From positions 1 through 64,000 of the IMG/VR virus record IMGVR_UViG_3300008121_000001: a DNA stretch of 64,000 nucleotides; one strand, written 5' to 3'. The translations under genes were made by a program, and so were the position numbers. Below the pieces are notes generated by a model, which was given only the letters and a program-made list of their open reading frames with translations, was not told where the DNA came from and searched no databases. The stretch comes from a virus. Shown piece by piece: positions 7,689-15,330 of the stretch. Position 1 is the first letter of the stretch; each line of letters opens with the position of its first letter.

Positions 7689-7835
7689 ATGAAGACTCTA
7701 ATCATCTCTGTTTATATTCTTGCCGCTATCACTATTGCATACAACATTTTCGCACCCACAAACAACGTGCAAAAAATTGGTGCATTGATAGGTCTAATAG
7801 GTCTGACTGGCGCAGCTTGCTATTCAGCAGAATAA
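7689..7835 (+). CDS. Small membrane protein, two hydrophobic segments (48 aa)
   Basis: ATG 7689 opens 48 codons: a hydrophobic helix at residues 3-19 (TLIISVYILAAITIAY) and a second at 28-44 (IGALIGLIGLTGAACY). A longer frame starting at 7544 runs across the same DNA but its translation is cysteine/arginine rich and lacks protein-like character, so this frame is preferred. Function unknown. Confidence 0.5.
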   Translation: MKTLIISVYILAAITIAYNIFAPTNNVQKIGALIGLIGLTGAACYSAE

Positions 7836-7858
7836 TTACAAACTTACTGGGACTACCT

Positions 7859-7948
7859 ATGCCTTTCTTCCCCTTCATCGGTTTCTGGACTATCTCTGTT
7901 GGCTTGGGCTTAGTTGTTTGCCTCTTTTCCCCCCAAAAAAATAAATAA
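7859..7948 (+). CDS. Membrane micropeptide (29 aa)
   Basis: ATG 7859 encodes a 29-residue peptide, nearly all of it one hydrophobic helix (FIGFWTISVGLGLVVCLF) with a basic tail QKNK, the classic positive-inside pattern. Its stop shares one base with the next start (TAATG). Very short, so the call rests on hydrophobic pattern and gene packing. Confidence 0.4.
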   Translation: MPFFPFIGFWTISVGLGLVVCLFSPQKNK

Positions 7949-8097
7949 TGGTCAAAGTTTTTGCAATGTGGGCAACAACTCATTCAGTTTTTGTTGCACT
8001 ATTCTATCCAGAAGCTACATTGACGACTAGAATTTGTGCCGCTATACTTACACTTCTATCTTGTATTTATATTTCCGTTGAGGAATTTGAAAAATGA
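7948..8097 (+). CDS. Small membrane protein (49 aa)
   Basis: ATG 7948 shares a base with the upstream stop and the TGA at 8095 lies inside the ATGA that starts the DUF932 gene. Two hydrophobic segments (VFVALFY and CAAILTLLSCIYISV) suggest a hairpin in the membrane. The perfect fit between its neighbours is the strongest evidence that it is real. Confidence 0.5.
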   Translation: MVKVFAMWATTHSVFVALFYPEATLTTRICAAILTLLSCIYISVEEFEK

Positions 8098-9194
8098 CAA
8101 CTACTATTGACAACACACCAAAAGCTTTGCACGTCAGCACTACTGGTGCATTCGGACAACTCGAAACATCTAAAGTAGTCCCCAAGATTACACCTGACGA
8201 CATTATCGCTGACGCTAAACTCGAAGAGTGGCAAGCATTCATGTATCCCAACATGAATGAAGACAACAAGCCTGTAGACGAACTCAAGTCCAACTACATT
8301 CGCCAAGAGTTCCTTAAAGAAGATGCAATCGGTATTAGCCCAGCTTTTCTCGCAGAAGAACACATTGACCATCACGGACGCAACTTTGCTCTGAAAGTAC
8401 CTAGCAAGTATCGCATCATCCAATATCAGGACGGGCTACGCTGGTTAGAGAACTATACAGATGAAAGCCTGATTGAAATTCAAGACTGGCTTCTACTTGA
8501 CTCTGGCGCGATTTTAGCCGTCAACAACTTGATTCCCGATGAAGTTCTGACGATTCAAGGTGAAGCAGACAAAATTACTCCTTACATGATTTTCTGCTTG
8601 TCTCATGACGGGACGACTCCTCGCGCAGTCTTCTTCAGTTCGTTCAGAGCTATCTGTAAGAACACTTTGATGATGGCTCTTGCATCTGCTAAGGGTACAG
8701 AGAAGTTTTTTGGTTTTGACCCTAAAAAGGGCAGTAGCAAGTCTCCTACGGAACTGATGGCAATGGCTAAGCAAAACATCGACTTGGCTAAGACTAGGTT
8801 CCATGAACAAACTGCTCCTCACCTCAAAGCCCTGCGTGACCTACAACTTGATACGAAAGTGGTTGATACTCTCACTCGCGACCTCTTTGCGATTCGCCGC
8901 ACACAAGAAATCCCTGCGGTTCTAGATGAGGATGAAAGTTATCCTAGCTCAGTCAAGAACTACCACAAGTTCATGGACATCTATAGAAGCTTGGCTGATG
9001 TTGATATCTTCGATGCAAATCAGCACACAGGATATCGCTATGCTAATGCTGCGACTTCCTTTGTCAAAACTACGGGCAAGGACGGAGGATTTGACCCCAT
9101 AGCTGGCTTCAAGGGCAATATGTTCGGTAAAGTGCGTAAGAATGCGTTCGATTACCTAGACGAGCTATTACCTGCTAAGCACATCGGAGCATAG
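8094..9194 (+). CDS. DUF932 family protein
   Basis: 366 residues, start ATG 8094 behind 'gttgaggaa'. The pattern matches the DUF932 / phage-plasmid protein family: a 'KVPSKYRIIQ' strand with a following tryptophan (residues 101-118), an I-Q-G-E-A-D then HDGTTP segment (about 153-175) and the conserved FRAICKNTLMMALA at about 183-196. DUF932 proteins are common on plasmids and large phages and their biochemical role is not established; some authors suspect a link to DNA metabolism. It is the largest protein of the first 20 kb and is followed by a hairpin, so it probably ends a transcript. Confidence 0.85.
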   Translation: MTTTIDNTPKALHVSTTGAFGQLETSKVVPKITPDDIIADAKLEEWQAFMYPNMNEDNKPVDELKSNYIRQEFLKEDAIGISPAFLAEEHIDHHGRNFALKVPSKYRIIQYQDGLRWLENYTDESLIEIQDWLLLDSGAILAVNNLIPDEVLTIQGEADKITPYMIFCLSHDGTTPRAVFFSSFRAICKNTLMMALASAKGTEKFFGFDPKKGSSKSPTELMAMAKQNIDLAKTRFHEQTAPHLKALRDLQLDTKVVDTLTRDLFAIRRTQEIPAVLDEDESYPSSVKNYHKFMDIYRSLADVDIFDANQHTGYRYANAATSFVKTTGKDGGFDPIAGFKGNMFGKVRKNAFDYLDELLPAKHIGA

Positions 9195-9205
9195 ATAAGT
9201 CTCTA

Positions 9206-9230
9206 GAGGGAGTGACAACAAAACTCCCTC
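9206..9230 (+). terminator. Hairpin after the DUF932 gene
   Basis: GAGGGAGT (9206-9213) and ACTCCCTC (9223-9230) form a perfect 8-bp stem with a nine-base loop, 12 bases after the DUF932 stop. The bases following (actctacaattttt) contain only a delayed T-run, so termination may be partial. Confidence 0.6.
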
Positions 9231-9265
9231 ACTCTACAATTTTTATTACTAACAGGAAACGAATT

Positions 9266-9466
9266 ATGAAAACTCTTTTCGCCGTAATCATTGCTATCCC
9301 TTTTATTATTGGTTGTTCTGCTCTAGGAGCATATATCTTTATGCTCCTGTGGAACTGGGCTTTGGTTGGTATTTTCCCTGCTGTTCCTGTGCTAGAGTTT
9401 TACAGAGCTTGGGGCTTGACAATCTTGCTATCGATTATCGGTTCATTTTTCAAAAGCAGTAAGTAA
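9266..9466 (+). CDS. Small inner-membrane protein (66 aa)
   Basis: ATG 9266 behind AGGAAA; an upstream in-frame ATG at 9212 lies within the terminator and is rejected. Two transmembrane helices are clear (residues 3-27 and 45-61), with an intervening 'NWALVGIFPAVPVLEFYRAWGL' type segment. Short proteins with NW..P......F.rAWGL between two helices are very common in large phages; their role is unknown. Confidence 0.65.
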   Translation: MKTLFAVIIAIPFIIGCSALGAYIFMLLWNWALVGIFPAVPVLEFYRAWGLTILLSIIGSFFKSSK

Positions 9467-9563
9467 CATCTTCAGGCAATGCCAATAAGCCCTACCTAGA
9501 ACCCGAAAAAGACGACTTACTCAGCCGTGTGCCTAGCAAGAGTCGCAGTTACCCGTATCCAAC

Positions 9564-9605
9564 AAAGAACGGTTGACGGCTGCTATAGGTTCTTTCTTCT
9601 TTTTT
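9564..9605 (+). terminator. Rho-independent terminator
   Basis: AAAGAAC (9564-9570) pairs with GTTCTTT (9589-9595) and the stem runs directly into a pyrimidine/T tract (cttcttttttc). The 9467-9633 gap otherwise contains no gene. It separates the membrane-protein unit from the next gene cluster. Confidence 0.6.
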
Positions 9606-9633
9606 CTGCAAATATTATTCATGAGCGTTCATT

Positions 9634-10134
9634 ATGTCTAGAGTTCGAGTCGAAAAGTTTGGTGACAATTTTTATTTACGAATTGATGGTCAGACTAAGC
9701 AGTTCAATCGTGAGTCATCTGACCTACTAACATCGCCTATCGAAGCTGCCGAAGATTTTCGTAGTGGCATTTTTTCTTCTGGCTTCGTGGTTAAATTCTC
9801 TGATGGTGTACGAACGATAGCTATCGACTTTCAGTATTCTTTCAACTCAAAAGAAACAGACTCAAATCCACTTGCAGAAATTCGACGCAGAGTTAAATTG
9901 GTGCAAGAGACTTTTGCTAAAGCTGAGGCAGAAAAAGAGGTCTGGGAAGGTGTTGTCGGTGAGTTGCCACTAGTTGAGCCTGAAAAAATTGAAACATTTA
10001 CCATCATCTACACTGGCGATGATGGGGAAGGTTGCAAACATGTTACCAAAACTACACGCTCCTTATTAGCAAACGAACTCTCTAAGTTTTCTAATCCAAT
10101 TTTTGTATTCAAAGGTGAGCCTGAAACCGTATGA
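9634..10134 (+). CDS. Hypothetical protein (166 aa)
   Basis: ATG 9634 opens a soluble protein with a beta-rich N-terminal half (VRVEKFGDNFYLRIDG, VVKFSDGVRTIAIDF), a central acidic helix rich in Lys and Glu, and a C-terminal beta part. The N-terminus looks like a small beta-barrel but no family is recognised. It starts a new cluster of coupled genes. Confidence 0.65.
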   Translation: MSRVRVEKFGDNFYLRIDGQTKQFNRESSDLLTSPIEAAEDFRSGIFSSGFVVKFSDGVRTIAIDFQYSFNSKETDSNPLAEIRRRVKLVQETFAKAEAEKEVWEGVVGELPLVEPEKIETFTIIYTGDDGEGCKHVTKTTRSLLANELSKFSNPIFVFKGEPETV

Positions 10135-10346
10135 ACCAAAAAATCGTTGCAGGGTTACTTAAAGTTGGCGCTAACCAATTACAGGAAAGCTACCCCTCGG
10201 TAACTACTGAAAATATTACAACCGACCCAATCTACAAAGAGTTTTTTGCCACTTCCCTTAAAGAAGCTCCCCGATTTGAAAAAGAAATTAATTTCCTTCT
10301 CGAAGAAATCAAGAAATCACCAAGCATTTTGGATGTTGTGACATGA
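10131..10346 (+). CDS. Hypothetical protein (71 aa)
   Basis: ATG 10131 overlaps the upstream TGA. All-helical by eye, with FEKEINFLLEEIKKSP near the C-terminus. No family recognised; coupled to both neighbours by four-base overlaps. Confidence 0.6.
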   Translation: MNQKIVAGLLKVGANQLQESYPSVTTENITTDPIYKEFFATSLKEAPRFEKEINFLLEEIKKSPSILDVVT

Positions 10347-10501
10347 CTAAAGCTAAAGGTTTTGGCAAACGCAGGTGGGGCGGTAAGCCCCGTCTTGACC
10401 CTCGCGTAGTTAATATTATCCAATCTAGAGTTGAAGCTGGCGAAGCGCCGCCTACTGTCTTGGAGATGATGGCTAAAATTTATCAAATTATCGAGGTGTA
10501 A
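10343..10501 (+). CDS. Hypothetical basic protein (52 aa)
   Basis: ATG 10343 overlaps the upstream TGA. The N-terminal 22 residues are strongly basic and glycine rich (KAKGFGKRRWGGKPRLDPR), the rest is one amphipathic helix ending QIIEV. The basic arm suggests nucleic-acid contact. Followed after two bases by a GTG-started gene. Confidence 0.5.
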   Translation: MTKAKGFGKRRWGGKPRLDPRVVNIIQSRVEAGEAPPTVLEMMAKIYQIIEV

Positions 10502-10503
10502 TC

Positions 10504-10689
10504 GTGGAAAAATTCGATACAATCGAAGTCTCAATTAAGTCTGGAGAAGTTCTTGCGTTTATGGCAGAGAGCAAGACTAAAAGGAATGCCGAGGCAGTAA
10601 GAGATATGGCTGTATACCGCAGAGGTGTGGAAGAGAGCTTTTTTGCTGTTGTTGATTCTGGGAAATATAAAATTGGAGATACCTATTAA
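10504..10689 (+). CDS. Member 1 of a three-paralogue family of short proteins (61 aa)
   Basis: GTG 10504 is the only plausible start. The protein begins with 'KFDTIEVSIKSGEVL' and ends with 'VVDSGKYKIGDTY'. The same frame of motifs occurs in the gene at 14001 (YDTIQVSLTTSEVL ... VVESGKYRIGDIY) and, more diverged, at 15073 (YDVIEVNWDSTLV ... VAPTGKFQVGETT). This shows duplication within the cluster. The fold (two strands, helix, two strands) is a guess; function unknown. Confidence 0.65.
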   Translation: MEKFDTIEVSIKSGEVLAFMAESKTKRNAEAVRDMAVYRRGVEESFFAVVDSGKYKIGDTY

Positions 10690-11273
10690 TGACCTACAGA
10701 CTTAATGTTTGCTTGTTTTCACCCATTTTCGAGAAAAGCTTCGGGTTGACTAGTTTTGCCAAAGACTATGAGGCATTAATTGCTCAGATAGATAACTCTG
10801 AGTATATGCAATGTTTCAGGAGTGACATTATAAACAAGAAGCTATATAAGCTTTTTTGCAAGTTGTCTCACTTTTTCGATGATTTCAACTTCTTCATCAA
10901 CGAGAGTGTACGCACAAGAACTGAACACGACTCAAAGCAATCGGTTGATAGACGTTTGCACGACTTCATTCGGCGCGTTGAGAGCATGAAAATTCCTCAG
11001 CAGATTCAAAATACTATTGCGGGTTTCTTGAAAATGCAGAGGGCAAAAGTTGCACTTGCTGCTACTAAGGAAAATCAGCGACTAATCCGAAACGAGGAGG
11101 TCAGAAAAAGACTTATTATGACCACACAAATACTTCAGACTTGGAGTAAATTCCCTGACTTAAGACTGGGGCAACTGATTTCCAATTCTCTTCCTGAAGG
11201 TACTGACATTTTCTATGTAAGTGATGGTAAATTGATTGAACTACTCAAAATTTTTGAGGCAAACAATGGCTAG
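10689..11273 (+). CDS. Hypothetical protein (194 aa)
   Basis: ATG 10689 shares a base with the upstream TAA. Mostly helical, aromatic-rich, with two long amphipathic helices around residues 95-140. No family recognised. The last eight bases overlap the nucleotidyltransferase gene. Confidence 0.6.
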   Translation: MTYRLNVCLFSPIFEKSFGLTSFAKDYEALIAQIDNSEYMQCFRSDIINKKLYKLFCKLSHFFDDFNFFINESVRTRTEHDSKQSVDRRLHDFIRRVESMKIPQQIQNTIAGFLKMQRAKVALAATKENQRLIRNEEVRKRLIMTTQILQTWSKFPDLRLGQLISNSLPEGTDIFYVSDGKLIELLKIFEANNG

Positions 11274-11919
11274 TATATCTTCTCTCATCGTGTGGCAAAA
11301 ATGTGTAGCTGACTCGCTACTTGCAAGACTAGAAGCAATCGACCCTCACTGTATCATTGCAGGTGGCGCTCCTAGAGATTGGTATTTAGGTCGGCTAGCT
11401 AAAGATTTGGATATTTACCTCTATGTGCCTCAAAACTCCTTGTTAAGGCACTTCAAGACGCAACTGGCAGCTATTGGCATCACCGAAATTGAGCAATCCA
11501 CACTTTCGGCGGATGATGCAAGATACATTAGTAATCCGTTGGTTCGATGGGTTCTCAACTATGAAGAGAACGGTGAGAATATTCAGTTGATTGTAATGAA
11601 AGAGTCAACATATACTAGCGTTGTGCAACACTTTCCACTTTCAATTTGCAAAGTTTGGTATAAAGGCGGTAAAATCATCCCCTACTCTCGGCAATTCACT
11701 GAGACAACCGACCGCAAAGCAATCGTAAAAACTGGAACCGAGTATTCCTCTGATGGCTGGTACATCGACAAGATTCGTGACAAATTCCCTGAGTTCACTT
11801 ACTACGAATCAATGATGGAGTTTGCTGTAGCGCATAATTTACCTACAGAAATTAGGCAACAAGCAGGTTCGGACTACCTATACTTCCCTACACTTTATAT
11901 GATTGGTGGAGCAATTTAA
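11266..11919 (+). CDS. Nucleotidyltransferase-fold protein (poly(A) polymerase / CCA-adding superfamily)
   Basis: 217 residues from ATG 11266. The signature IIAGGAPRDWYLG (residues 30-42) followed by KDLDIYL (46-52) is the GG-x-x-RD...KD-x-D motif of the polymerase-beta-like nucleotidyltransferase superfamily as seen in CCA-adding enzymes and poly(A) polymerases. The DxD pair would bind metal. The C-terminal RNA-binding domains of true CCA enzymes are absent (length about half), so it is probably one of the stand-alone phage nucleotidyltransferases whose substrate is unknown. Given the unusual tRNA-like genes 12 kb downstream, a role in tRNA 3'-end handling is conceivable but unproven. Confidence 0.75.
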   Translation: MASISSLIVWQKCVADSLLARLEAIDPHCIIAGGAPRDWYLGRLAKDLDIYLYVPQNSLLRHFKTQLAAIGITEIEQSTLSADDARYISNPLVRWVLNYEENGENIQLIVMKESTYTSVVQHFPLSICKVWYKGGKIIPYSRQFTETTDRKAIVKTGTEYSSDGWYIDKIRDKFPEFTYYESMMEFAVAHNLPTEIRQQAGSDYLYFPTLYMIGGAI

Positions 11920-11920
11920 T

Positions 11921-12196
11921 ATGGATTTCCTTCTCTGCAAAGAAAAACATCTGCACTTTCAAGCTCTACAAATGTGGGCGAACTATTTGGAAACTGGCGA
12001 CCCAATCATATCTGCTGATACTGCTGTAAAGTGTGGGCAACAAGAGGATGTGAGGGTGCTGAGCGATGACCAAAAGCGATTGGTGCTACGACTCCGAGAT
12101 GAAGCTGGATTGACATTACAACACGGTTTGGCTGCCAGACCTCACCCTGAAGATTTTACTATACACTTCCCTATTAAACGTGAGAGTAGTCTATGA
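11921..12196 (+). CDS. Hypothetical protein (91 aa)
   Basis: ATG 11921, two bases after the upstream TAA. The N-terminal 45 residues are helical; LSDDQKRLVLRLRDEAGLTLQ in the second half looks like a helix-turn-helix-like pair of helices but is too short to name. Ends in an ATGA overlap with a membrane-protein gene. Confidence 0.55.
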   Translation: MDFLLCKEKHLHFQALQMWANYLETGDPIISADTAVKCGQQEDVRVLSDDQKRLVLRLRDEAGLTLQHGLAARPHPEDFTIHFPIKRESSL

Positions 12197-12369
12197 AACT
12201 CTACATATTCTTTTCTGCCCTCGCTGCGCTGTTTCTGAAGTTGGCACACGATATTCTTCCTGAAGTTCGCTTCGAGTTCCAAATCGATTGGTACTGGTTC
12301 TGGGCGCTTCTTATTGTTGATGCATGGATTATCTACTCAGTTGTTTTCTTTCTACCTCAAGGGGGATGA
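12193..12369 (+). CDS. Small membrane protein (58 aa)
   Basis: ATG 12193 overlaps the preceding TGA. Two hydrophobic helices (residues 3-17 and 34-54, the latter WFWALLIVDAWIIYSVVFFL) are separated by an acidic stretch. No signal-peptide cleavage site. Function unknown. Confidence 0.55.
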   Translation: MKLYIFFSALAALFLKLAHDILPEVRFEFQIDWYWFWALLIVDAWIIYSVVFFLPQGG

Positions 12370-12370
12370 C

Positions 12371-12649
12371 ATGGAGTTTGATTTTTCTCAACTCGAAAAT
12401 TATGTTGCACCAATTGCAAATAATTGCAGATGGTTTGTTCAGTGGAACTCATACACCTACGACAAATCTTCCCCTCAGTATGGGCAGTGGCAAGACGCTA
12501 AAAACTGGAATACTGGAAGGTTTGGCTCAGATGAGTTTGGTGGTCACACTTCAGAAATCATGGCTCATGCATATGCTGCTGAAGCTAGACGATGGGGCGA
12601 CAACTTTACAGATGCGAAGTACCGTGTAGTTAAGCGAGAGCTTAAATGA
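12371..12649 (+). CDS. Hypothetical protein (92 aa)
   Basis: ATG 12371 starts one base after the upstream stop; longer in-frame versions overlap the membrane-protein gene and are rejected. The product is aromatic and histidine containing (QWNSYTYDKSSPQYGQW; HTSEIMAHAYAAEARRWG), resembling small phage proteins that recur without assigned function. Confidence 0.55.
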   Translation: MEFDFSQLENYVAPIANNCRWFVQWNSYTYDKSSPQYGQWQDAKNWNTGRFGSDEFGGHTSEIMAHAYAAEARRWGDNFTDAKYRVVKRELK

Positions 12650-12650
12650 T

Positions 12651-12872
12651 ATGCCTGAAGGTATTGACTGTGACTATCGATATGCCATAGAGTACTTACT
12701 TGGTGACGGTAAAACCTACTCCCACGCAACTAAGTACAATCAGGAATTTGAGCAGCACGACTACACGAAAGCTATCGAGGTTCTAGGTCAAGCTAGAGCA
12801 GATTTTCCTCACATCAGGTATATATTATTCATGTATACAACTCGAATTGTAAAAGAAGCTATAGAGGTTTGA
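12651..12872 (+). CDS. Hypothetical protein (73 aa)
   Basis: ATG 12651, one base after the upstream stop. Soluble, with tyrosine-rich N-terminal half and a helical C-terminus. Not recognised. Followed after one base by a membrane-protein gene. Confidence 0.5.
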   Translation: MPEGIDCDYRYAIEYLLGDGKTYSHATKYNQEFEQHDYTKAIEVLGQARADFPHIRYILFMYTTRIVKEAIEV

Positions 12873-12873
12873 A

Positions 12874-13098
12874 ATGGTTGAAGGTGTTTTGATTTTGGTA
12901 GGTATCACTTCCTACGTCAGTATTGCACAAATTTGTTCGTTGGAAAATCATGGCTCAGAATACTCTAGAAGAACTCTTTTTATATTTTTCTTGTTTTTTG
13001 GATGGGCAGTTTATCCTTATAGAGTTGTTTACAAATTCTGGGAGTGTCTGCTAGGTTTGCCAGAACAAATTAAAAGAACGGAGCAGAAAAAGAAATGA
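12874..13098 (+). CDS. Membrane protein, two transmembrane helices (74 aa)
   Basis: ATG 12874. Residues 3-21 (GVLILVGITSYVSIAQI) and 34-52 (TLFIFFLFFGWAVYPYRVV) are membrane helices; the lysine-rich tail (KRTEQKKK) indicates the C-terminus lies in the cytoplasm. Ends in an ATGA overlap. No family recognised. Confidence 0.55.
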   Translation: MVEGVLILVGITSYVSIAQICSLENHGSEYSRRTLFIFFLFFGWAVYPYRVVYKFWECLLGLPEQIKRTEQKKK

Positions 13099-13532
13099 TA
13101 AATGAAATCAAGTTGCGTGAATTGTTTGAAGAAAAGTTGAAAAGTGTAGACCCTCGGATACATTTTTTGACAGTGATATATCGATGGAACTTTTTCGAGT
13201 GGTTCAAGTTTGGTTTTGAGGCTGCTTATCCTCCTATGTCGATTCTGAAAGTAGCTGACCCGTTGACACCTGAGAAGCGCCAAGCATTACTGAAGCAGTT
13301 GAAAGATACAGGGTTTCATAGTGGTCGCATTGTTGCCGAGCCAGATAGTAAATTAATTTTTGTGTACTCTTGGCGTTCGGCGCAACAAAGGACTATGATA
13401 ATTCTTGCTGATTCTAGAGAGGAAGCTGACACTATTTTTGACGACCAGTTTGAAGAGGCTGATTTACCAACTTTTTACGTCACTCAACTGTTTGTCGATG
13501 GCGGCGACTCCACAATTATTTACAACAACTGA
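13095..13532 (+). CDS. Hypothetical protein (145 aa)
   Basis: ATG 13095 overlaps the upstream TGA. An N-terminal helical half with RWNFFEWFKFGFEAAYPP is followed by a beta-rich half (KLIFVYSWRSAQQRTMIIL) and an acidic loop. No known motif. The next gene starts one base after its stop. Confidence 0.6.
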   Translation: MINEIKLRELFEEKLKSVDPRIHFLTVIYRWNFFEWFKFGFEAAYPPMSILKVADPLTPEKRQALLKQLKDTGFHSGRIVAEPDSKLIFVYSWRSAQQRTMIILADSREEADTIFDDQFEEADLPTFYVTQLFVDGGDSTIIYNN

Positions 13533-13533
13533 A

Positions 13534-13998
13534 ATGAACATCTTCGTACTTCACGAAAATCCAATCGAAGCAGCGCGTCTTGTTCCAGTCAAAGTAGCGA
13601 GTAAGATGGCTCTTGAAGCTGCACAAATGCTTGCAGTCGCTTGCGCTCATCACGGTCTGGCACTACCACATAAAAAAGATGGCAACGAGTATTCCCGCAA
13701 AAATCACCAACATCATCCTTGTACCAAATGGGTTTGTAAATCTCTCTCAAATATGTCTTGGACAGTTCATTACGGCTTAGAACTTTGCCGTCTACATAGG
13801 GAGCATTTCAACCATCTTCCTGCCCACACAAACGCTCTTACCGAAGTGGCACAACAACTTTGGCAACTCAAAGGAGAGTGGACTACTCACACACCATTTC
13901 ATTTAGAGATGCCTGACGAGTTCAAGACTGATGATGTAGTCGAGAGTTATCGAGCTTATATTAAAACGAAACCATATTATGTAGAAGAGGAAGTGTAG
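13534..13998 (+). CDS. Conserved phage protein of the MNIFVLxxxPxxAA type
   Basis: Start ATG 13534. The first 30 residues (MNIFVLHENPIEAARLVPVK, then KMALEAAQML) match a phage family whose members usually read 'MNIFVLdxDPxxAAxxhcDKHvvKMxlEsAQML'. Further family features are present: a KNHQHHPCTKWV segment near residue 52, a central tryptophan-rich helix and the MPDEFK...Y..Y end. The His in the usual DKH position is absent here. The family is widespread in phages of aquatic bacteria; I do not know an established function. Confidence 0.7.
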   Translation: MNIFVLHENPIEAARLVPVKVASKMALEAAQMLAVACAHHGLALPHKKDGNEYSRKNHQHHPCTKWVCKSLSNMSWTVHYGLELCRLHREHFNHLPAHTNALTEVAQQLWQLKGEWTTHTPFHLEMPDEFKTDDVVESYRAYIKTKPYYVEEEV

Positions 13999-14000
13999 CT

Positions 14001-14195
14001 ATGTCATTACAAACCTACGACACAATTCAAGTCTCTTTGACAACTAGCGAAGTCCTCTCCGTTTTAGCTGTAAATTTAGAAGAGTGGAAAGCAAGAGCTA
14101 TTAGAAATAATGCAGTAATGCGAGATGTTTCAGGTCTACTACTTGTCGTCGAGTCTGGCAAATATAGAATCGGAGATATATATAGCAATGAGTAA
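14001..14195 (+). CDS. Member 2 of the three-paralogue family (64 aa)
   Basis: ATG 14001. The sequence TYDTIQVSLTTSEVLSVLA at the start and VVESGKYRIGDIY at the end align without gaps to the product of the gene at 10504, and more loosely to the gene at 15073. The middle differs (EEWKARAIRNNAV versus KTKRNAEAVRDMAV) but keeps a basic helix. It overlaps the next gene by eight bases. Confidence 0.65.
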   Translation: MSLQTYDTIQVSLTTSEVLSVLAVNLEEWKARAIRNNAVMRDVSGLLLVVESGKYRIGDIYSNE

Positions 14196-14505
14196 TGAAA
14201 TTTGTCATGTAGACGGTTCATGCCCTTTTGCTTGTAGCGAGGCAAGCGATATCGCACAGAACTACGGATGTCTTCCGACTGCATACGACATCAAGATTAT
14301 GCGTCTCCAATACGGTAAAACTTGGGCTTGCCACTCAGATACCTCCAAGCCTTGCCAAGGTGCTTTGCAGCATTTAAAACGCAATGGTGAAGATGCTTCA
14401 GTGATTGACCCGCAGTTGATTACAGAAGCGAGTGAGTGGGGTGAAATTATCAAACCGAGTGAAGATACGAAACAGTACATTAGAAATAAACATTGGCGCT
14501 ATTAG
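14188..14505 (+). CDS. Conserved cysteine-rich phage protein (105 aa)
   Basis: Start ATG 14188. The segment CPFACSEASDIAQNYGCLPTAYDI, followed by KTWACHSDTSKPCQGAL, contains six regularly placed Cys and a His and is typical of a conserved phage family that I have seen without a functional name. The Cys/His pattern suggests one or two bound zinc ions or a redox site. No enzyme motif is visible. Confidence 0.65.
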   Translation: MSNEICHVDGSCPFACSEASDIAQNYGCLPTAYDIKIMRLQYGKTWACHSDTSKPCQGALQHLKRNGEDASVIDPQLITEASEWGEIIKPSEDTKQYIRNKHWRY

Positions 14506-14506
14506 T

Positions 14507-15076
14507 ATGTTTCCAGAACCAGACAGCATTCTTTCCTCATCTGTTTCCCTAGTCATTGATAACCATCACTGGTTTCGTCAGACTCACGGTGACAATATCA
14601 CTTGGATTCCGATGTTCGCAGATTATTACTATGCCTATCGCGCAGTAGAAAAGCAGTGGTGGTACGTTGACGAGGAGAAGAAATTCAAAGTCGATGCAGT
14701 ACCAGATACTGAAATTATCTACTGGAATCTTGTAATTCCTAAGCAAGAGCCATCACTCCCAAAACCTGAAGTTGATTTTCAAATCATTACTCCTGCCTAC
14801 TGTCGAAAAATTTCCAACATTCAGTACTACAATTTTGCTTGTAGGCATAAAGGGGTTTATTGGGTGAGACATTGGGAATTATTTAGAGGCAATGTTAATT
14901 TTGTTCGTTGGCACTCCTCTGAAACCTCAGTAGAATATTTCTTTTCACTGAACGATAAATTCCAAAATGTTTGGCACACTAAGTCTGAGCCCGAAGCAGA
15001 GTTTGTTGAGATTAAAGAGATTCCAGATATTGAATTACAATACCAAGCAATTTATCAGGAGACGAAAAAGCCGTGA
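14507..15076 (+). CDS. Hypothetical protein (189 aa)
   Basis: ATG 14507, one base after the upstream stop. Tryptophan and tyrosine rich throughout (YYYAYRAVEKQWWYVDEE), likely a beta protein of two similar halves separated by a proline-rich linker (KQEPSLPKPEVDF). Not recognised. Its end overlaps the GTG start of the next gene. Confidence 0.6.
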   Translation: MFPEPDSILSSSVSLVIDNHHWFRQTHGDNITWIPMFADYYYAYRAVEKQWWYVDEEKKFKVDAVPDTEIIYWNLVIPKQEPSLPKPEVDFQIITPAYCRKISNIQYYNFACRHKGVYWVRHWELFRGNVNFVRWHSSETSVEYFFSLNDKFQNVWHTKSEPEAEFVEIKEIPDIELQYQAIYQETKKP

Positions 15077-15330
15077 ACTACGATGTAATCGAGGTAAATT
15101 GGGATAGCACTTTAGTCACTAAAGTATATCTAAAAAATGCCTCTAAAGGTTTAGCAGAGTTATTCCAACGTACAAGAATGGCTCCTCAAAATCACTTTCT
15201 TAAAGTAGCTCCCACTGGTAAATTTCAGGTTGGTGAAACTACTATAGAATTTGACCAAAATAATACTTATTGTAAATACCCTTTTAATTGGCAAACTTAC
15301 TATTATGAAAAACACTTACGACCAGCTTGA
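15073..15330 (+). CDS. Member 3 of the three-paralogue family, extended (85 aa)
   Basis: GTG 15073 overlaps the upstream TGA. The first 57 residues follow the pattern of the genes at 10504 and 14001 (NYDVIEVNWDSTLV ... KVAPTGKFQVGETT), then a 25-residue tail unique to this copy follows. It overlaps the next gene by 26 bases, so the tail may be a read-on after loss of the original stop. Confidence 0.55.
   Translation: MNYDVIEVNWDSTLVTKVYLKNASKGLAELFQRTRMAPQNHFLKVAPTGKFQVGETTIEFDQNNTYCKYPFNWQTYYYEKHLRPA

Noticed and set aside
7544-7948. 134-codon plus-strand frame across the membrane micropeptide genes
   Set aside because: Its translation is low in hydrophobic order and rich in Cys/Arg/His. 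Two other frames inside it give clean hydrophobic helices with matching start/stop overlaps, so only its C-terminal 29 codons (7859-7948) are kept.
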